This document shows, one piece after another, positions 17,803 through 26,201 of a DNA stretch of 64,000 nucleotides (positions are counted from its first letter, which is position 1; every line of letters starts with the position of its first letter). A program made the position numbers and the translations under genes. This DNA is from Aliihoeflea sp052435735 (GTDB lineage Bacteria; Pseudomonadota; Alphaproteobacteria; Rhizobiales; Rhizobiaceae): NCBI GenBank assembly GCA_052435735.1, contig JBQVNB010000005.1, forward strand, positions 145,882 through 209,881. Direction: 5' to 3'. The notes beneath the pieces were generated by a model. That model ran no database searches and had not been told where the DNA came from. It was given only the letters and a program-made list of their open reading frames with translations.

Positions 17803-18981
17803 ATGACGATCGATCAGGTTTCGCGCAACGAAGTGACGCTCGCCAATTGGCGCGAACATCCGTTCAGCACGTTGAGTTTCCAGTCGGTCAGCGAATTCGT
17901 CCCCACTGCCATGATGACCTCCGCGCACGAGCGGCCGCGCGATCCGGTCGGCAGCGCCGCGATCGACGGCATCACCTTGCAGATCGACGGCAACGCCACA
18001 AATCTGCCCGACTATCTGCGTGCCTCCTGGACCGATGCGCTCGTGGTGCTGCGCGACGGCAAGGTCATCGCCGACTGGCATGCGCCCCATGCCGACCTCA
18101 ACCGGCCGCACGTCATCTTCTCGATCTCGAAATCCGTAACGGGCATGCTCGCGGGCATCGCCGTCGATGACGGGCTGCTCGACGCCGACGCGCCGATCAC
18201 CGACTACGTTCCCATGCCCGCCTCAAGCGCCTATGGCAGCGCCCGAGTGCGGGATCTTCTCGACATGACGGTCGATCTCGATTTCGACGAGGAATACACG
18301 GACAAGGACAGCGCCTTCGATCGCTACCGCCGCGCGATGCTCTGGAACCCGGAGCGGGCGGATACCGTCGCTCAGACGATGGAGGAATTCCTCGCCACCC
18401 TGCCCGCGCGCAATAGCGGCGATCACGGCAAGCGCTTCTACTACGCCTCGCCCAACACCGATCTTCTTGGCCTCGTCATCGAATGGGCGGTCGGGCGGCG
18501 CTACCACGACTATCTCGCCGAGCGCCTGTTGAAGCCGATGGGGATGACCGGCGCCTCCTATGTCACCGTCGACCGGGTCGGCACGGCGCGAGCGGCAGGC
18601 GGCATCTGCATCACCGTCGAGGATCTGGCGCGGCTGGGCGATCTCGTGCGCATGGGCGGGCGCAATGCGGCAGAGCAGCAGATCATACCGGCCGGCTGGA
18701 TCGACGACATGCTCGCCAACGGCAATCGTCAGGCATGGGTCGACGGCAATTTCGCGGACATGTTCGCCGATGGCCGCTACCGCTCCTGCTGGTATCAGGT
18801 GGGCGACGATCGCGGCTCTTTCTGCGGCGTTGGCATTCACGGTCAGTGGGTTTTGGTCGATCCAGTCAGCCGAATCACCATCGCAAAGACATCATCGAGA
18901 CCTGATGCCAGCGATGATTCCGGGACCGCGCGGGAAATTGCGGCGTTGCGGCAGGTCGCGCGCAGCCTGGACATTGCCTAA
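17803..18981 (+). CDS. Serine hydrolase, class C beta-lactamase fold (NylB/family VIII esterase-like)
   Basis: A 392-residue serine hydrolase. The nucleophile motif S107-I-S-K110, the Y214-A-S216 motif and a late HGQW (in place of the KTG box) fit the 6-aminohexanoate-dimer hydrolase/family VIII esterase branch of the penicillin-binding protein fold. The signature FSISKSVTGMLAGIAVDDG is unmistakable. There is no signal peptide, so it is probably cytoplasmic. The physiological substrate is unknown, possibly an amide or ester. GGAG lies upstream of the ATG at 17803. It diverges from algD and runs toward the porin gene, 224 bases apart. Confidence 0.85.
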   Translation: MTIDQVSRNEVTLANWREHPFSTLSFQSVSEFVPTAMMTSAHERPRDPVGSAAIDGITLQIDGNATNLPDYLRASWTDALVVLRDGKVIADWHAPHADLNRPHVIFSISKSVTGMLAGIAVDDGLLDADAPITDYVPMPASSAYGSARVRDLLDMTVDLDFDEEYTDKDSAFDRYRRAMLWNPERADTVAQTMEEFLATLPARNSGDHGKRFYYASPNTDLLGLVIEWAVGRRYHDYLAERLLKPMGMTGASYVTVDRVGTARAAGGICITVEDLARLGDLVRMGGRNAAEQQIIPAGWIDDMLANGNRQAWVDGNFADMFADGRYRSCWYQVGDDRGSFCGVGIHGQWVLVDPVSRITIAKTSSRPDASDDSGTAREIAALRQVARSLDIA

Positions 18982-19205
18982 GCGATCGGCAGATCGGTTA
19001 GCGTTTTCTTAACGCAGGGCCCCTCTGCCTACTGGGTGCGCAGATTTCGTTGCAGCAACGCAACACGGCACTGCAACGCAATATCCTACACCTGTTCGCA
19101 ATTGCGCCGACGAAGTTTTGCGCCACAGTTGGCTCAGCGACATGGCGCAGAAGACCGGAGGGGTTGGCGAGCGTGATGTCATCATGACAGCTCTCTGGGG
19201 GTCCA

Positions 19206-19949
19206 ATGAACCTGATCCGTACTTCGGCGGCAGCCATCGCAATCGCCGCCGTCTCCGCCCTGCCCGCATTCGCAGCCGATGCCGTCGTCTATGAGGCGCC
19301 GGTCGTTCTCGAGGAAGAAGTCGCTTCCGCGATCGACATCGCCTTCGGCGCGACCTTCACCTCGCGCTATGTCTCGCGCGGCGTCGCCTACACCGACGGC
19401 CCGACATTGCAGGGCTATGTCGAGGCTTCCTACGATTGGGCGTATGTCGGCGTCTGGGCATCGGGCGTTTCCGGCATCAATGCCGATCCGGACAACGTCG
19501 AGATCGACGTTTACGGCGGTATCCGCCCGACCTTCGGCAATCTGACGGTCGACATCGGCTACGTCCACTACTTCTACGACGAGACCGGCGAGTGCTGCGG
19601 CGAAGCCTATATCAAGCCGAGCTACCAGTTCACCGACGAGTTCTCGGCAGGTCTCGAACTCTACCATGACTTCGAGAGCGACGCGACGTACGGCGTTGCC
19701 ACCGCGGCTGTCGAACTGCCCTACGACTTCACCTTGTCGGGCGGCATCGGCCGGCAGTTTCAGGGTGGTGAAGAAGTCGACTGGAACGTCGGCCTCTCCT
19801 ACACTTACGCTGACCTGGTCACCTTCGACGTCCGCTACCACGACTCCGATTTCAACCGCGAATACTTCGTGGCATCGGTGTCCTTCGACACCTCGTTCAA
19901 CTCGGTTCGCGAGATGTTCGCCGGTGGACAGTTCGGCGGCGGTCGCTGA
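19206..19949 (+). CDS. TorF-family putative outer-membrane porin
   Basis: A 247-residue secreted protein with a signal peptide ending ALPAFA-A (about residue 23). The mature part has alternating aromatic beta-strands (FTSRYVSRGVAYTDG, YVHYFYDE, LSYTYADLVTFDVRYHD) and a strand near the C-terminus. This matches the TorF/CHP02001 family of small outer-membrane beta-barrels. A GGGGG site precedes the ATG. The gene is single, with a strong terminator at 19976. The 224 bases upstream hold a direct-repeat-like CAACGCAA stretch near 19055-19080 but no recognisable operator. Transport substrate unknown. Confidence 0.85.
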   Translation: MNLIRTSAAAIAIAAVSALPAFAADAVVYEAPVVLEEEVASAIDIAFGATFTSRYVSRGVAYTDGPTLQGYVEASYDWAYVGVWASGVSGINADPDNVEIDVYGGIRPTFGNLTVDIGYVHYFYDETGECCGEAYIKPSYQFTDEFSAGLELYHDFESDATYGVATAAVELPYDFTLSGGIGRQFQGGEEVDWNVGLSYTYADLVTFDVRYHDSDFNREYFVASVSFDTSFNSVREMFAGGQFGGGR

Positions 19950-19975
19950 TTTCTTAGCCTGCACCTCCCAGACCT

Positions 19976-20007
19976 GGCCCGCCGAGACATCTCGGCGGGC
20001 CTTTTTT
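19976..20007 (+). terminator. Rho-independent terminator after the porin gene
   Basis: A perfect 11-base-pair stem (GGCCCGCCGAG / CTCGGCGGGCC) with the loop ACAT is followed by six T residues. It ends the transcript of the gene at 19206. Confidence 0.95.
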
Positions 20008-20064
20008 GTTGTCATTCAACATGTTGGGGAGTAGTGCGACGGCACAGATTCAGGAGCCCGCCAC

Positions 20065-21171
20065 ATGATCCGCCCTCACCTCACGCCGCTCGCCGAAACG
20101 CTGCCCGCCACCGTTCCGTTCGTGGGGCCCGAAGCGCAGGAACGGGCGCGCGGAAAGGCCTTCAAGGCACGAATCGGGGCCAATGAAAGCGGGTTCGGTC
20201 CGTCGCCGAAAGTGCAGGCTGCCATCGCGGATGCGGCCGGCGAAATGTGGATGTATGGCGACCCGGAAAGTGCCGAATTGCGCAACAAGCTGGCTGAAAA
20301 GCACGAAGTTTCAGCCCAAAACATCGTCATTGGCGAAGGTATTGACGGGCTTTTGGGGCTGATCGTGCGACTTTGGGCCGATAAAAACGCCTCCGTCGTC
20401 ACCTCGCTCGGCGCCTATCCGACCTTCAACTACCATGTCGCCGGGTTCGGCGCGCGCCTCGTCACCGTGCCTTACGAGGACGACCGCGAGAGCCTTTCGG
20501 CGCTCCTCGACGCCGTGCAACACGAAAACGCCCCGCTGGTCTATCTGGCCAATCCCGACAATCCGATGGGCACTTGGTGGCCCGCGGCTGACATCCAGCG
20601 TTTCATCGACGAGCTGCCGGAAACGACGATGCTGGTGCTGGACGAAGCCTATGGCGAGACGGCGCCTGCGGGCACCTTGCCGGCGCTCGACGTGACGCGG
20701 CCGAACGTATTGCGGATGCGCACCTTTTCAAAGGCTTACGGGCTCGCCGGCCTGCGCTGCGGCTATGCGATCGGCGAGGCGACGACCATCAACGCCTTCG
20801 AGAAGGTGCGCAACCATTTCGGCATGACGCGCATGGCGCAGGTGGCCGCCTCGGCGGCGCTGGATGATGAAAACTACCTGCAAAGCGTCATCGCGCAGGT
20901 TGCCGCGTGCCGGGATCGCCTGACGAAGATCGCCGCCGATAACGGCCTCGCGTCGATCCCATCCGCCACGAATTTCGTCGCCATCGACTGCGGCGGCGAC
21001 GGTCCCTTCGCGCTGAAGGTCATGCAGGCGCTGATTTCGCGCGACGTATTCGTGCGCAAGCCGATGGCGCCGGGGCTCGACCGCTGCATCCGCGTTTCCG
21101 TCGGGCCGGAAGCCGAGATCGACATCTTCGAGCGCGAACTGCTCGCTGCGCTGGCCGAGGCGCGGGGCTGA
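20065..21171 (+). CDS. PLP-dependent aminotransferase, histidinol-phosphate aminotransferase-like
   Basis: A 368-residue class I/II fold-type I aminotransferase close to HisC. ANESGFGPSPKV and YLANPDNPMGTWW are the substrate and PLP-phosphate region, LDEAYGE holds the PLP-contacting Asp, and TFSKAYGLAGLRCGY carries the Schiff-base Lys. Late Arg in CIRVSVG would bind the carboxylate. HisC proper is usually in a his or aro cluster; this gene is alone and convergent with the small gene and the Rieske pair, so a role on another amino acid is possible. AGGAG precedes the ATG. Cell role not settled. Confidence 0.8.
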   Translation: MIRPHLTPLAETLPATVPFVGPEAQERARGKAFKARIGANESGFGPSPKVQAAIADAAGEMWMYGDPESAELRNKLAEKHEVSAQNIVIGEGIDGLLGLIVRLWADKNASVVTSLGAYPTFNYHVAGFGARLVTVPYEDDRESLSALLDAVQHENAPLVYLANPDNPMGTWWPAADIQRFIDELPETTMLVLDEAYGETAPAGTLPALDVTRPNVLRMRTFSKAYGLAGLRCGYAIGEATTINAFEKVRNHFGMTRMAQVAASAALDDENYLQSVIAQVAACRDRLTKIAADNGLASIPSATNFVAIDCGGDGPFALKVMQALISRDVFVRKPMAPGLDRCIRVSVGPEAEIDIFERELLAALAEARG

Positions 21172-21405
21172 TCAGCCGGCGGCGAGGTCGGCGAAGAGGG
21201 CGCGCAGCTTCGTCGGCCCCTCGCCTGTCGCGTCGCTCGCATCGATGCGGCTGACCTCCCGGGCGGCGGCCTGCTGCCGGTCGGCGTCGGCGGGGAGCCA
21301 CATCAGCCAGGCGAGAAAGACTTCTTCAGGCTCCGGTTGCCGGCGCGGGACGAGTGCGGGACGCGCGGGTGACGGCGTCAGGCCGAACTGGCGTGCCTGA
21401 CCCAT
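21172..21405 (-). CDS. Small hypothetical protein next to the betaine oxygenase-type pair
   Basis: A 77-residue protein of unknown function. It contains the hydrophobic patch EEVFLAWLMWLPADADR near residues 22-38 and an Arg/Ala-rich tail; there is no signal peptide. Its start is one base before the stop region of the oxidoreductase gene, and its stop lies directly against that of the aminotransferase gene (convergent). The close spacing suggests co-transcription with the oxidoreductase and oxygenase genes. It resembles small proteins linked to such clusters, but no function is claimed. Confidence 0.6.
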   Translation of the reverse strand: MGQARQFGLTPSPARPALVPRRQPEPEEVFLAWLMWLPADADRQQAAAREVSRIDASDATGEGPTKLRALFADLAAG

Positions 21406-21406
21406 C

Positions 21407-22495
21407 CTACGCCTCCACCGTGACGGGGCCGAGCGGGCGCGAGCAGCAAGCGAGGATGTAGCCTTCCTCGATCTCGTGATCGAGAATGCCGCCATTGTGG
21501 CTCATCTCCACCTCGCCGGAAATCTTCATCGTCTTGCAGGTGCCGCAAAGGCCGAACTCGCAGGCTGCCGGGATGCGGATGCCGGCTGCGCGGGCTGTTT
21601 GGAGGACGGTCTGGCCGGGCAGGCACGGCGCCTCGACATCGGAGAGCGTGAAGCGCACCGGCTGGGCATCGGCCGGCGGTTCGGCGGCGATCTCCTCCTC
21701 GAACGGCGCCTGGATACGCTCGATCGCCGGCGCGCCGAAGCTTTCCTGGTGATAGTGCGCCATGTCGAAACCGGCCAATTCCAGCATCTCGCGCACCGCG
21801 CGCATGAAAGGATCGGGGCCGCAGCAGAAGATCTCACGCTCGCGGAAATCCGGCGCCAGCAGGGGCAAACGCACCGCGTCGATGCGGCCCATATGGCCGA
21901 ACCAGCTTTCGCGGCTCGACCGCTCCTCGATCAGGAAGCCCAGCGACAGGCCGGGCATTTGCGCACCCAAAAGCTCGAGTTCCTTGCGAAAGATGATCTC
22001 TTCCGGCCGGCGTGCGCAGTTGACGAAGGCGACATCGGTCTGTGGGGTGAAATCGTTCAGCCAGCGCAGCATGGACATCATGGGCGTGATGCCTGAACCG
22101 GCCGAGATGAAGAGGTATTTCGCCGCCGGGTGGTTGTGCAGAGAGAAAGTGCCGGAAGGGCCGAAGGCGCGAATGTGGTCGCCGGGCCGCAGGTGATCGA
22201 ACATCCAGCGGGTGCCGAGCGAATCCTTTTGCGCCTTGACCGTGACGGCGATGGAGAAGGGCCGCGAAGGGCTGGACGAGAGCGTGTAGGTCCGCATCAG
22301 CGGATCTGGCGCAGCCGGGAGTTCGAGCGTGATGAACTGGCCGGGCTGGTAGCGGAACCAGGTCTGGCTGTCTGAGCGGAAGGTGAAGGTCTTGACGTCG
22401 GGCGCTTCGTCGACGACGCGCAGGCATTCGAGCACCTGGAGCCGGTCGTCCCAGGGGGTCATTTCGTCGAGGTATTTGTAGAGGTGGGCGGTCAT
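21407..22495 (-). CDS. gbcB: Hybrid ferredoxin reductase, GbcB-type (Rieske oxygenase electron donor)
   Basis: A 362-residue NAD(P)H-dependent reductase. The N-terminal FAD domain has RTYTLSSSP, the NAD domain has ISAGSGITPMMSML and FCCGPDPFMRAV, and the C-terminal plant-type 2Fe-2S domain has CEFGLCGTC followed by a late Cys in ACCSRP. It passes electrons to the Rieske oxygenase encoded upstream. This architecture is that of GbcB, the glycine betaine monooxygenase reductase. The family also serves related quaternary-amine oxygenases such as carnitine and stachydrine, so the substrate is not proven. It lies 169 bases after the oxygenase gene, with a palindromic repeat between them, and the B12 riboswitch upstream may govern both. 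Confidence 0.82.
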   Translation of the reverse strand: MTAHLYKYLDEMTPWDDRLQVLECLRVVDEAPDVKTFTFRSDSQTWFRYQPGQFITLELPAAPDPLMRTYTLSSSPSRPFSIAVTVKAQKDSLGTRWMFDHLRPGDHIRAFGPSGTFSLHNHPAAKYLFISAGSGITPMMSMLRWLNDFTPQTDVAFVNCARRPEEIIFRKELELLGAQMPGLSLGFLIEERSSRESWFGHMGRIDAVRLPLLAPDFREREIFCCGPDPFMRAVREMLELAGFDMAHYHQESFGAPAIERIQAPFEEEIAAEPPADAQPVRFTLSDVEAPCLPGQTVLQTARAAGIRIPAACEFGLCGTCKTMKISGEVEMSHNGGILDHEIEEGYILACCSRPLGPVTVEA

Positions 22496-22524
22496 TTCTG
22501 TTCACCTCGAAGGTGGAGCCCTGT

Positions 22525-22650
22525 CGCGCCCCCCTCTGTCCTGCCGGACATCTCCCCCGCGAGGGGGGAGATCACGCGGTGTCGATGACGAGAATAATCT
22601 CCCCACTTGCGGGGGAGATGGGCGGCAGCCCAGAGGGGGGCAACGTCGAG
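22525..22650. repeat. Palindromic repeat, family B (ISPLAGEM type), intergenic copy
   Basis: Half a (22525-22572, GCGCCCCCCTCTGTCCTGCC then a CTCCCCCGCGAGGGGGGAG stem) and half b (22595-22650, ending CAGAGGGGGGCAACGTCGAG) are inverted relative to each other and can pair into a long hairpin. Translation of the plus and minus strands gives ISPLAGEM. It sits between the reductase and oxygenase genes. The second copy, within glyS at 31331, shares a 20-base identical segment. Confidence 0.85.
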
Positions 22651-22664
22651 CATAATCGTTTCCC

Positions 22665-23927
22665 TCAAGCCACCGACCGCAGCGCGGGCTTGGCGTCCCC
22701 GGCGAGCCGGTCGCCCGTCAAGCGTTCCTCGGCAAACCTGCAGTACCAATCCACGAACTGCATGACGCCGCCCTCGTGCTCTTCCGAATACGGCCCCGGC
22801 TGGTAGGCCGGCGAGGCGATGCCGAAGGCGTTTTCCTCGACGATGCGGCGGTCCTGGTCGTTGGTTTCGGTCCAGACATGGGTGAGTTCGGCAAGGTCGT
22901 AGTCGACGCCCTCGACGGCGTCCTTGTGGACGAGCCATTTGGTCGTGACCGCGGTCTCCGTCGCGCTGATCGGCAGGACGCGGAAGGTGACGGCGTGATC
23001 GCCGAGAACGTGGTTCCAGGTCGTCGGATAGTGGAAAAGCAGGAGCGAGCCGATGCGGTCGGTCGTGACGGTGTCGGAGAGGTTCTTCTTCACCGCGCGC
23101 TTGCCGGTCATCGTGTAGCTGACGGCATCACGCAGGAGCGGCACGCGGGTGACGCGGTGCTGGCCGGTGGAGGCGATCTCGAACCGGCTCGGCAGGCCCG
23201 CTGCCTCACATTTTTGCCAATGCGCGACGATATCCGGGTCGCTTTCGGCGGCCTGTACGCCGGTGACGGTCGGCGCTTCGGGGAAGGTCTTGCATAGCTC
23301 TGGGTGGTTGCCGGCGCAGTGATAGCATTCGCGGTTGTTTTCCCAGACGAGCTTCCAGTTGCCCTTTTCGATGATGGTCGATTCGAAGGCGATCTTCGTT
23401 TCCGTCAGCCGGTGCGGCGCGAGATAGGGTTCGACCTGCGCGCGGACGGGCGCGAAGTAGGCAGGCTCATCGGCAAGGCAGATGAAGAGATATCCGGCAA
23501 CGCTTTCGCAGGCGACCGGCTTCAGGCCGAATTTCGAAGCGTCGAACCCGGCGCCCATTTGACGGGCAAAGACGAGGCGGCCATCGAGATCGTAGGTCCA
23601 CTGATGGTAGGGGCAGACGAGCTTGGCCGCCGTGCCCTTGGCTGCCGTGCAAACGCGCGAGCCGCGATGGCGGCAGGTGTTGTGGAAGGCGCGGATCGCG
23701 CCCTTGGCGTCGCGTACCACAACGACGGGATAATCGCCGATCTGCACGGTGAAATAGCTGCCGGGCTTCGGCAACTCGCAATCATGACCGATGAAGAGCC
23801 AGTCGCGATACCAGATCAGATCGAGATCGAGCCGGTAGAAATCCGGATCGGTGTAGAACGCCTGCTCGAGGCTGTAGCCGGGTTTACGGCGCTGGAGCCG
23901 GTCCAGCATTTCGTTGCGCGCATCCAT
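22665..23927 (-). CDS. gbcA: Rieske oxygenase alpha subunit, GbcA-type
   Basis: A 420-residue aromatic ring-hydroxylating oxygenase-type protein. The Rieske cluster ligands are in CRHRGSRVC and CPYHQW, and the mononuclear iron ligands in the NNRECYHCAGNHPEL segment with a later Asp. In the Gbc family, glycine betaine is oxidatively demethylated to dimethylglycine, releasing formaldehyde; the closest alternatives are other quaternary-amine oxygenases. Start 23927 is preferred over 23945 because AGGACA sits before the former and nothing before the latter. A cobalamin riboswitch lies 120 bases upstream (24048-24242) on the same strand, so its expression should rise when B12 is scarce. It is separated from the reductase gene by a family B repeat. 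Confidence 0.85.
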   Translation of the reverse strand: MDARNEMLDRLQRRKPGYSLEQAFYTDPDFYRLDLDLIWYRDWLFIGHDCELPKPGSYFTVQIGDYPVVVVRDAKGAIRAFHNTCRHRGSRVCTAAKGTAAKLVCPYHQWTYDLDGRLVFARQMGAGFDASKFGLKPVACESVAGYLFICLADEPAYFAPVRAQVEPYLAPHRLTETKIAFESTIIEKGNWKLVWENNRECYHCAGNHPELCKTFPEAPTVTGVQAAESDPDIVAHWQKCEAAGLPSRFEIASTGQHRVTRVPLLRDAVSYTMTGKRAVKKNLSDTVTTDRIGSLLLFHYPTTWNHVLGDHAVTFRVLPISATETAVTTKWLVHKDAVEGVDYDLAELTHVWTETNDQDRRIVEENAFGIASPAYQPGPYSEEHEGGVMQFVDWYCRFAEERLTGDRLAGDAKPALRSVA

Positions 23928-24047
23928 GTCCTGTCCTGCCTTCATGCAAGGACTGAACTGGTGGAGATTTCGAAGGAGAAAGGCGCAACGGAGCGATCCG
24001 CGCGCGCATCCGCCCCTTGACCGCCCACCGCGATCAGTCGGTTTTAT

Positions 24048-24242
24048 ACAGGTTCAGGCTGGTTTCCGGGCTCAAGAGCCGGTCTATGGATCGCTCCATC
24101 GACCTGCCGCAACACCTTCCCAGGCAGAAATGCCCAGTGGCTCCCGTTGCGACGTCACTCCATTTACCGTTGCGGGGGCAGCGCCGGCTTTTCACCGGCT
24201 TCCCAATTCTCCGCCTCGACGAGGAGGCGGCACCTGAACTTG
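24048..24242 (-). promoter_or_regulatory. Cobalamin (B12) riboswitch upstream of the Rieske oxygenase gene
   Basis: On the minus strand the RNA reads TTCAGGTGCC, a GC-rich hairpin, GGGAAGCCGGTGAAAAGCC, then GCGCTGCCCCCGCAACGG (the B12 box). GCCACTG, GGGAAGGTG and finally GAGCCCGGAAACCAGCCTG follow, with AACCTG pairing with the initial AGGT. All conserved cobalamin riboswitch segments are present, in order, in about 195 nucleotides. It ends about 120 bases before the gbcA start and 85 bases after the purD stop, so it can only serve gbcA (and probably gbcB). The expression platform is not obvious; a ten-base segment 24088-24097 can pair with 23990-23999. Confidence 0.93.
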
Positions 24243-24326
24243 CTGCATTGAAGCATTTGCGCGGCGGCTTAGGAAGCTGGAATGCGACATGGGATGAGCA
24301 TGTGGCGACGCGATGAAAAATCGACG

Positions 24327-25598
24327 TCAGCGTGTCTCCCGCTCGACCTCACGCCAGCCGATGTCGCGGCGGCAAAAGCCTTCGGGCCAGTCGATCCGGT
24401 CGATGGCGGCATAGGCCTTTTCGCGCGCTTCGCGGACGGTCCTGGCCATCGCGGTGACGTTGAGGACGCGGCCGCCATTGGCGACGATGTCCTCGCCCTT
24501 CCTGGCGGTGCCGGCGTGGAAGATTTCGACGCTGTCGCCGACCTTGTCGAGGCCGCGAATGACGCTGCCCTTCTTCGGCGTCGCCGGATAGCCTTCGGCG
24601 GCGAGCACGACCGTGAGCGCGACCTCGTCGCGCCAGCGCGCGGACATGTGCGCCAACTGGCCGTCGGCGGCGGCGTTGAGCAGAATCAGGAGATCCTCCT
24701 TCAGCCGCATCATCAGCACCTGGCATTCGGGATCGCCGAAGCGAGTGTTGTATTCGATGAGCTTCGGGCCGTCCTTCGTCAGCATCAGCCCTGCGTAGAG
24801 CACGCCCGAGAACGGCGCGCCCATCTCGGCCATGCCCTTCATGGTCGGCTCGATGATCGTTCGCATCACCTCGTTGATGATGGCGGGCGTGAGGATTGGC
24901 GCGGGCGAATAGGCGCCCATGCCGCCGGTGTTCGGCCCGGTGTCGCCATCGCCGACGCGCTTGTGATCCTGCGCGGTGCCGAAGGGCAGCGCGGTCTTGC
25001 CGTCGCACAGGCAAAAGAACGAGGCCTCCTCGCCTTCGAGGAATTCCTCGACGACGACTTCCGCGCCCGCCTCCCCGAACCCGCCCTCAAAGCAATCGTC
25101 GATGGCGGCGAGCGCCTCTTCGAGCGTCATTGCCACCGTGACGCCCTTGCCGGCGGCGAGGCCATCCGCCTTGATGACGATGGGCGCGCCGAGCTCGCGG
25201 ATGTAGGCTTTCGCCTTCGGGGCGTTGTTGAAACGCTGGTAGGCGGCGGTGGGGATGTCGTAGCGGGCGCAGAGGTCCTTGGTGAAGCCCTTCGATCCTT
25301 CGAGGCGCGCCGCAGCGGCGGAGGGGCCGAAGACGCGGATGCCGTGTGCTGCGAGCACGTCGGCGAGACCGGCGACGAGCGGCGCTTCCGGGCCGACGAC
25401 GACGAGATCGATCGCCATCAGCTTGGCAAAGGTAGCGATGCTTTCGTGGTCGTCCAGGTCGAGCGTTACGCATTCGGCATGTTCGGCGATGCCGGGATTG
25501 CCGGGCGCGGCATAGAGCTTGGTCAGCATCGGCGAGGCGGCGATCTTCCAGGCCAGCGCGTGCTCGCGTCCGCCCGAACCGATGAGAAGAATGTTCAT
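24327..25598 (-). CDS. purD: Phosphoribosylamine-glycine ligase
   Basis: A 423-residue ATP-grasp enzyme of purine synthesis step 2, forming glycinamide ribonucleotide from phosphoribosylamine, glycine and ATP in the cytoplasm. MNILLIGSGGREHALAWK is the invariant N-terminus. GPSAAAARLEGSK and KADGLAAGKGV are ATP-grasp lid and binding segments, and GGMGAYSPAP and TRFGDPECQ are the PurD signatures. Length is normal. It ends 85 bases before the riboswitch. The 60-base gap after the YoeB stop suggests it is transcribed from a promoter near 25620. Confidence 0.96.
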   Translation of the reverse strand: MNILLIGSGGREHALAWKIAASPMLTKLYAAPGNPGIAEHAECVTLDLDDHESIATFAKLMAIDLVVVGPEAPLVAGLADVLAAHGIRVFGPSAAAARLEGSKGFTKDLCARYDIPTAAYQRFNNAPKAKAYIRELGAPIVIKADGLAAGKGVTVAMTLEEALAAIDDCFEGGFGEAGAEVVVEEFLEGEEASFFCLCDGKTALPFGTAQDHKRVGDGDTGPNTGGMGAYSPAPILTPAIINEVMRTIIEPTMKGMAEMGAPFSGVLYAGLMLTKDGPKLIEYNTRFGDPECQVLMMRLKEDLLILLNAAADGQLAHMSARWRDEVALTVVLAAEGYPATPKKGSVIRGLDKVGDSVEIFHAGTARKGEDIVANGGRVLNVTAMARTVREAREKAYAAIDRIDWPEGFCRRDIGWREVERETR

Positions 25599-25657
25599 GA
25601 CCGCCCTCGTTGAAGCTTCAAGAGGCGGCGATAGGGGGTGGCGGAAGCGAGGTCAAG

Positions 25658-25930
25658 TCAGCGGCCGTAATGGAAGCGGCAGGCCGCGATTTCCAACGCC
25701 TGCGCATCGCCCTTTCCGGTGACGCGGTAGACGAGGCGATGCTCCTGGGTGAGACGGCGCGACCACCAGCCTGCCATGTCGTTGCGCAGGGGTTCCGGCT
25801 TGCCTAATCCGCGAAAAGGGCTGCGGCGCGCGTCCTTGATCATCACATTGATCTTGGCGACCATATCGACGTCGTTGGATTGCCAATAGAGATAGTCATC
25901 CCAACCCTGCTCAGTCCATTGAAGCTTCAC
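25658..25930 (-). CDS. yoeB: YoeB-type toxin (Txe/YoeB family endoribonuclease)
   Basis: A 90-residue RelE-fold toxin that cleaves mRNA on the ribosome. MKLQWTEQGWDDYLYWQ is the family start, RSPFRGLGKPEPLR and WSRRLTQEHRLVYRV contain the catalytic Glu and Arg, and the C-terminal FHYGR supplies the His-Tyr pair needed for activity. All key residues are present, so the toxin looks intact. It overlaps the antitoxin gene by four bases and lies downstream of it, the usual order. Confidence 0.95.
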   Translation of the reverse strand: MKLQWTEQGWDDYLYWQSNDVDMVAKINVMIKDARRSPFRGLGKPEPLRNDMAGWWSRRLTQEHRLVYRVTGKGDAQALEIAACRFHYGR

Positions 25931-26181
25931 GGCTCGATCAGTTCGCGTTCAATCAGACGGCCTGCATCAGCCTCTGCCATGGAGGCGCGCAGGCGCTCGG
26001 CGTTGGCGGGCGAGGACAGGAGATGCAGCGTCTCCTGCATTCCCTCCCATTCGGACAAGGGCATGACGACGACCGGCTCGCGATTGCGGCGGGTGACGAT
26101 GAGCTTGTCGCGATCGTCGAGCACCTTCTCGATGTAGCGAGCGATGTTGGCGCGGAACTCGGTGAGATTGGCGACGATCAT
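25927..26181 (-). CDS. yefM: YefM-type antitoxin (Phd/YefM family)
   Basis: An 84-residue antitoxin. MIVANLTEFRANIARYIEKV and VTRRNREPVVVMPLSEWE are the DNA-binding fold of Phd/YefM, and the acidic C-terminal tail (ASMAEADAGRLIERELIEP) is the toxin-neutralising segment. It both binds YoeB and represses its own operon through the operator at 26202-26220. The coding region is first in the operon and overlaps yoeB by four bases. Confidence 0.95.
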   Translation of the reverse strand: MIVANLTEFRANIARYIEKVLDDRDKLIVTRRNREPVVVMPLSEWEGMQETLHLLSSPANAERLRASMAEADAGRLIERELIEP

Positions 26182-26201
26182 GGCGGTGGTCTCCGATTAG
26201 A

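Noticed and set aside
24048..24242. Plus-strand reading of the riboswitch region as a gene or riboswitch for a plus-strand gene
   Set aside because: Conserved B12 motifs are only correct on the minus strand and no plus-strand gene follows.
24282..25613. Long plus-strand open frame opposite purD
   Set aside because: It is a shadow of the purD codon pattern in GC-rich DNA; low-complexity composition and no motifs.
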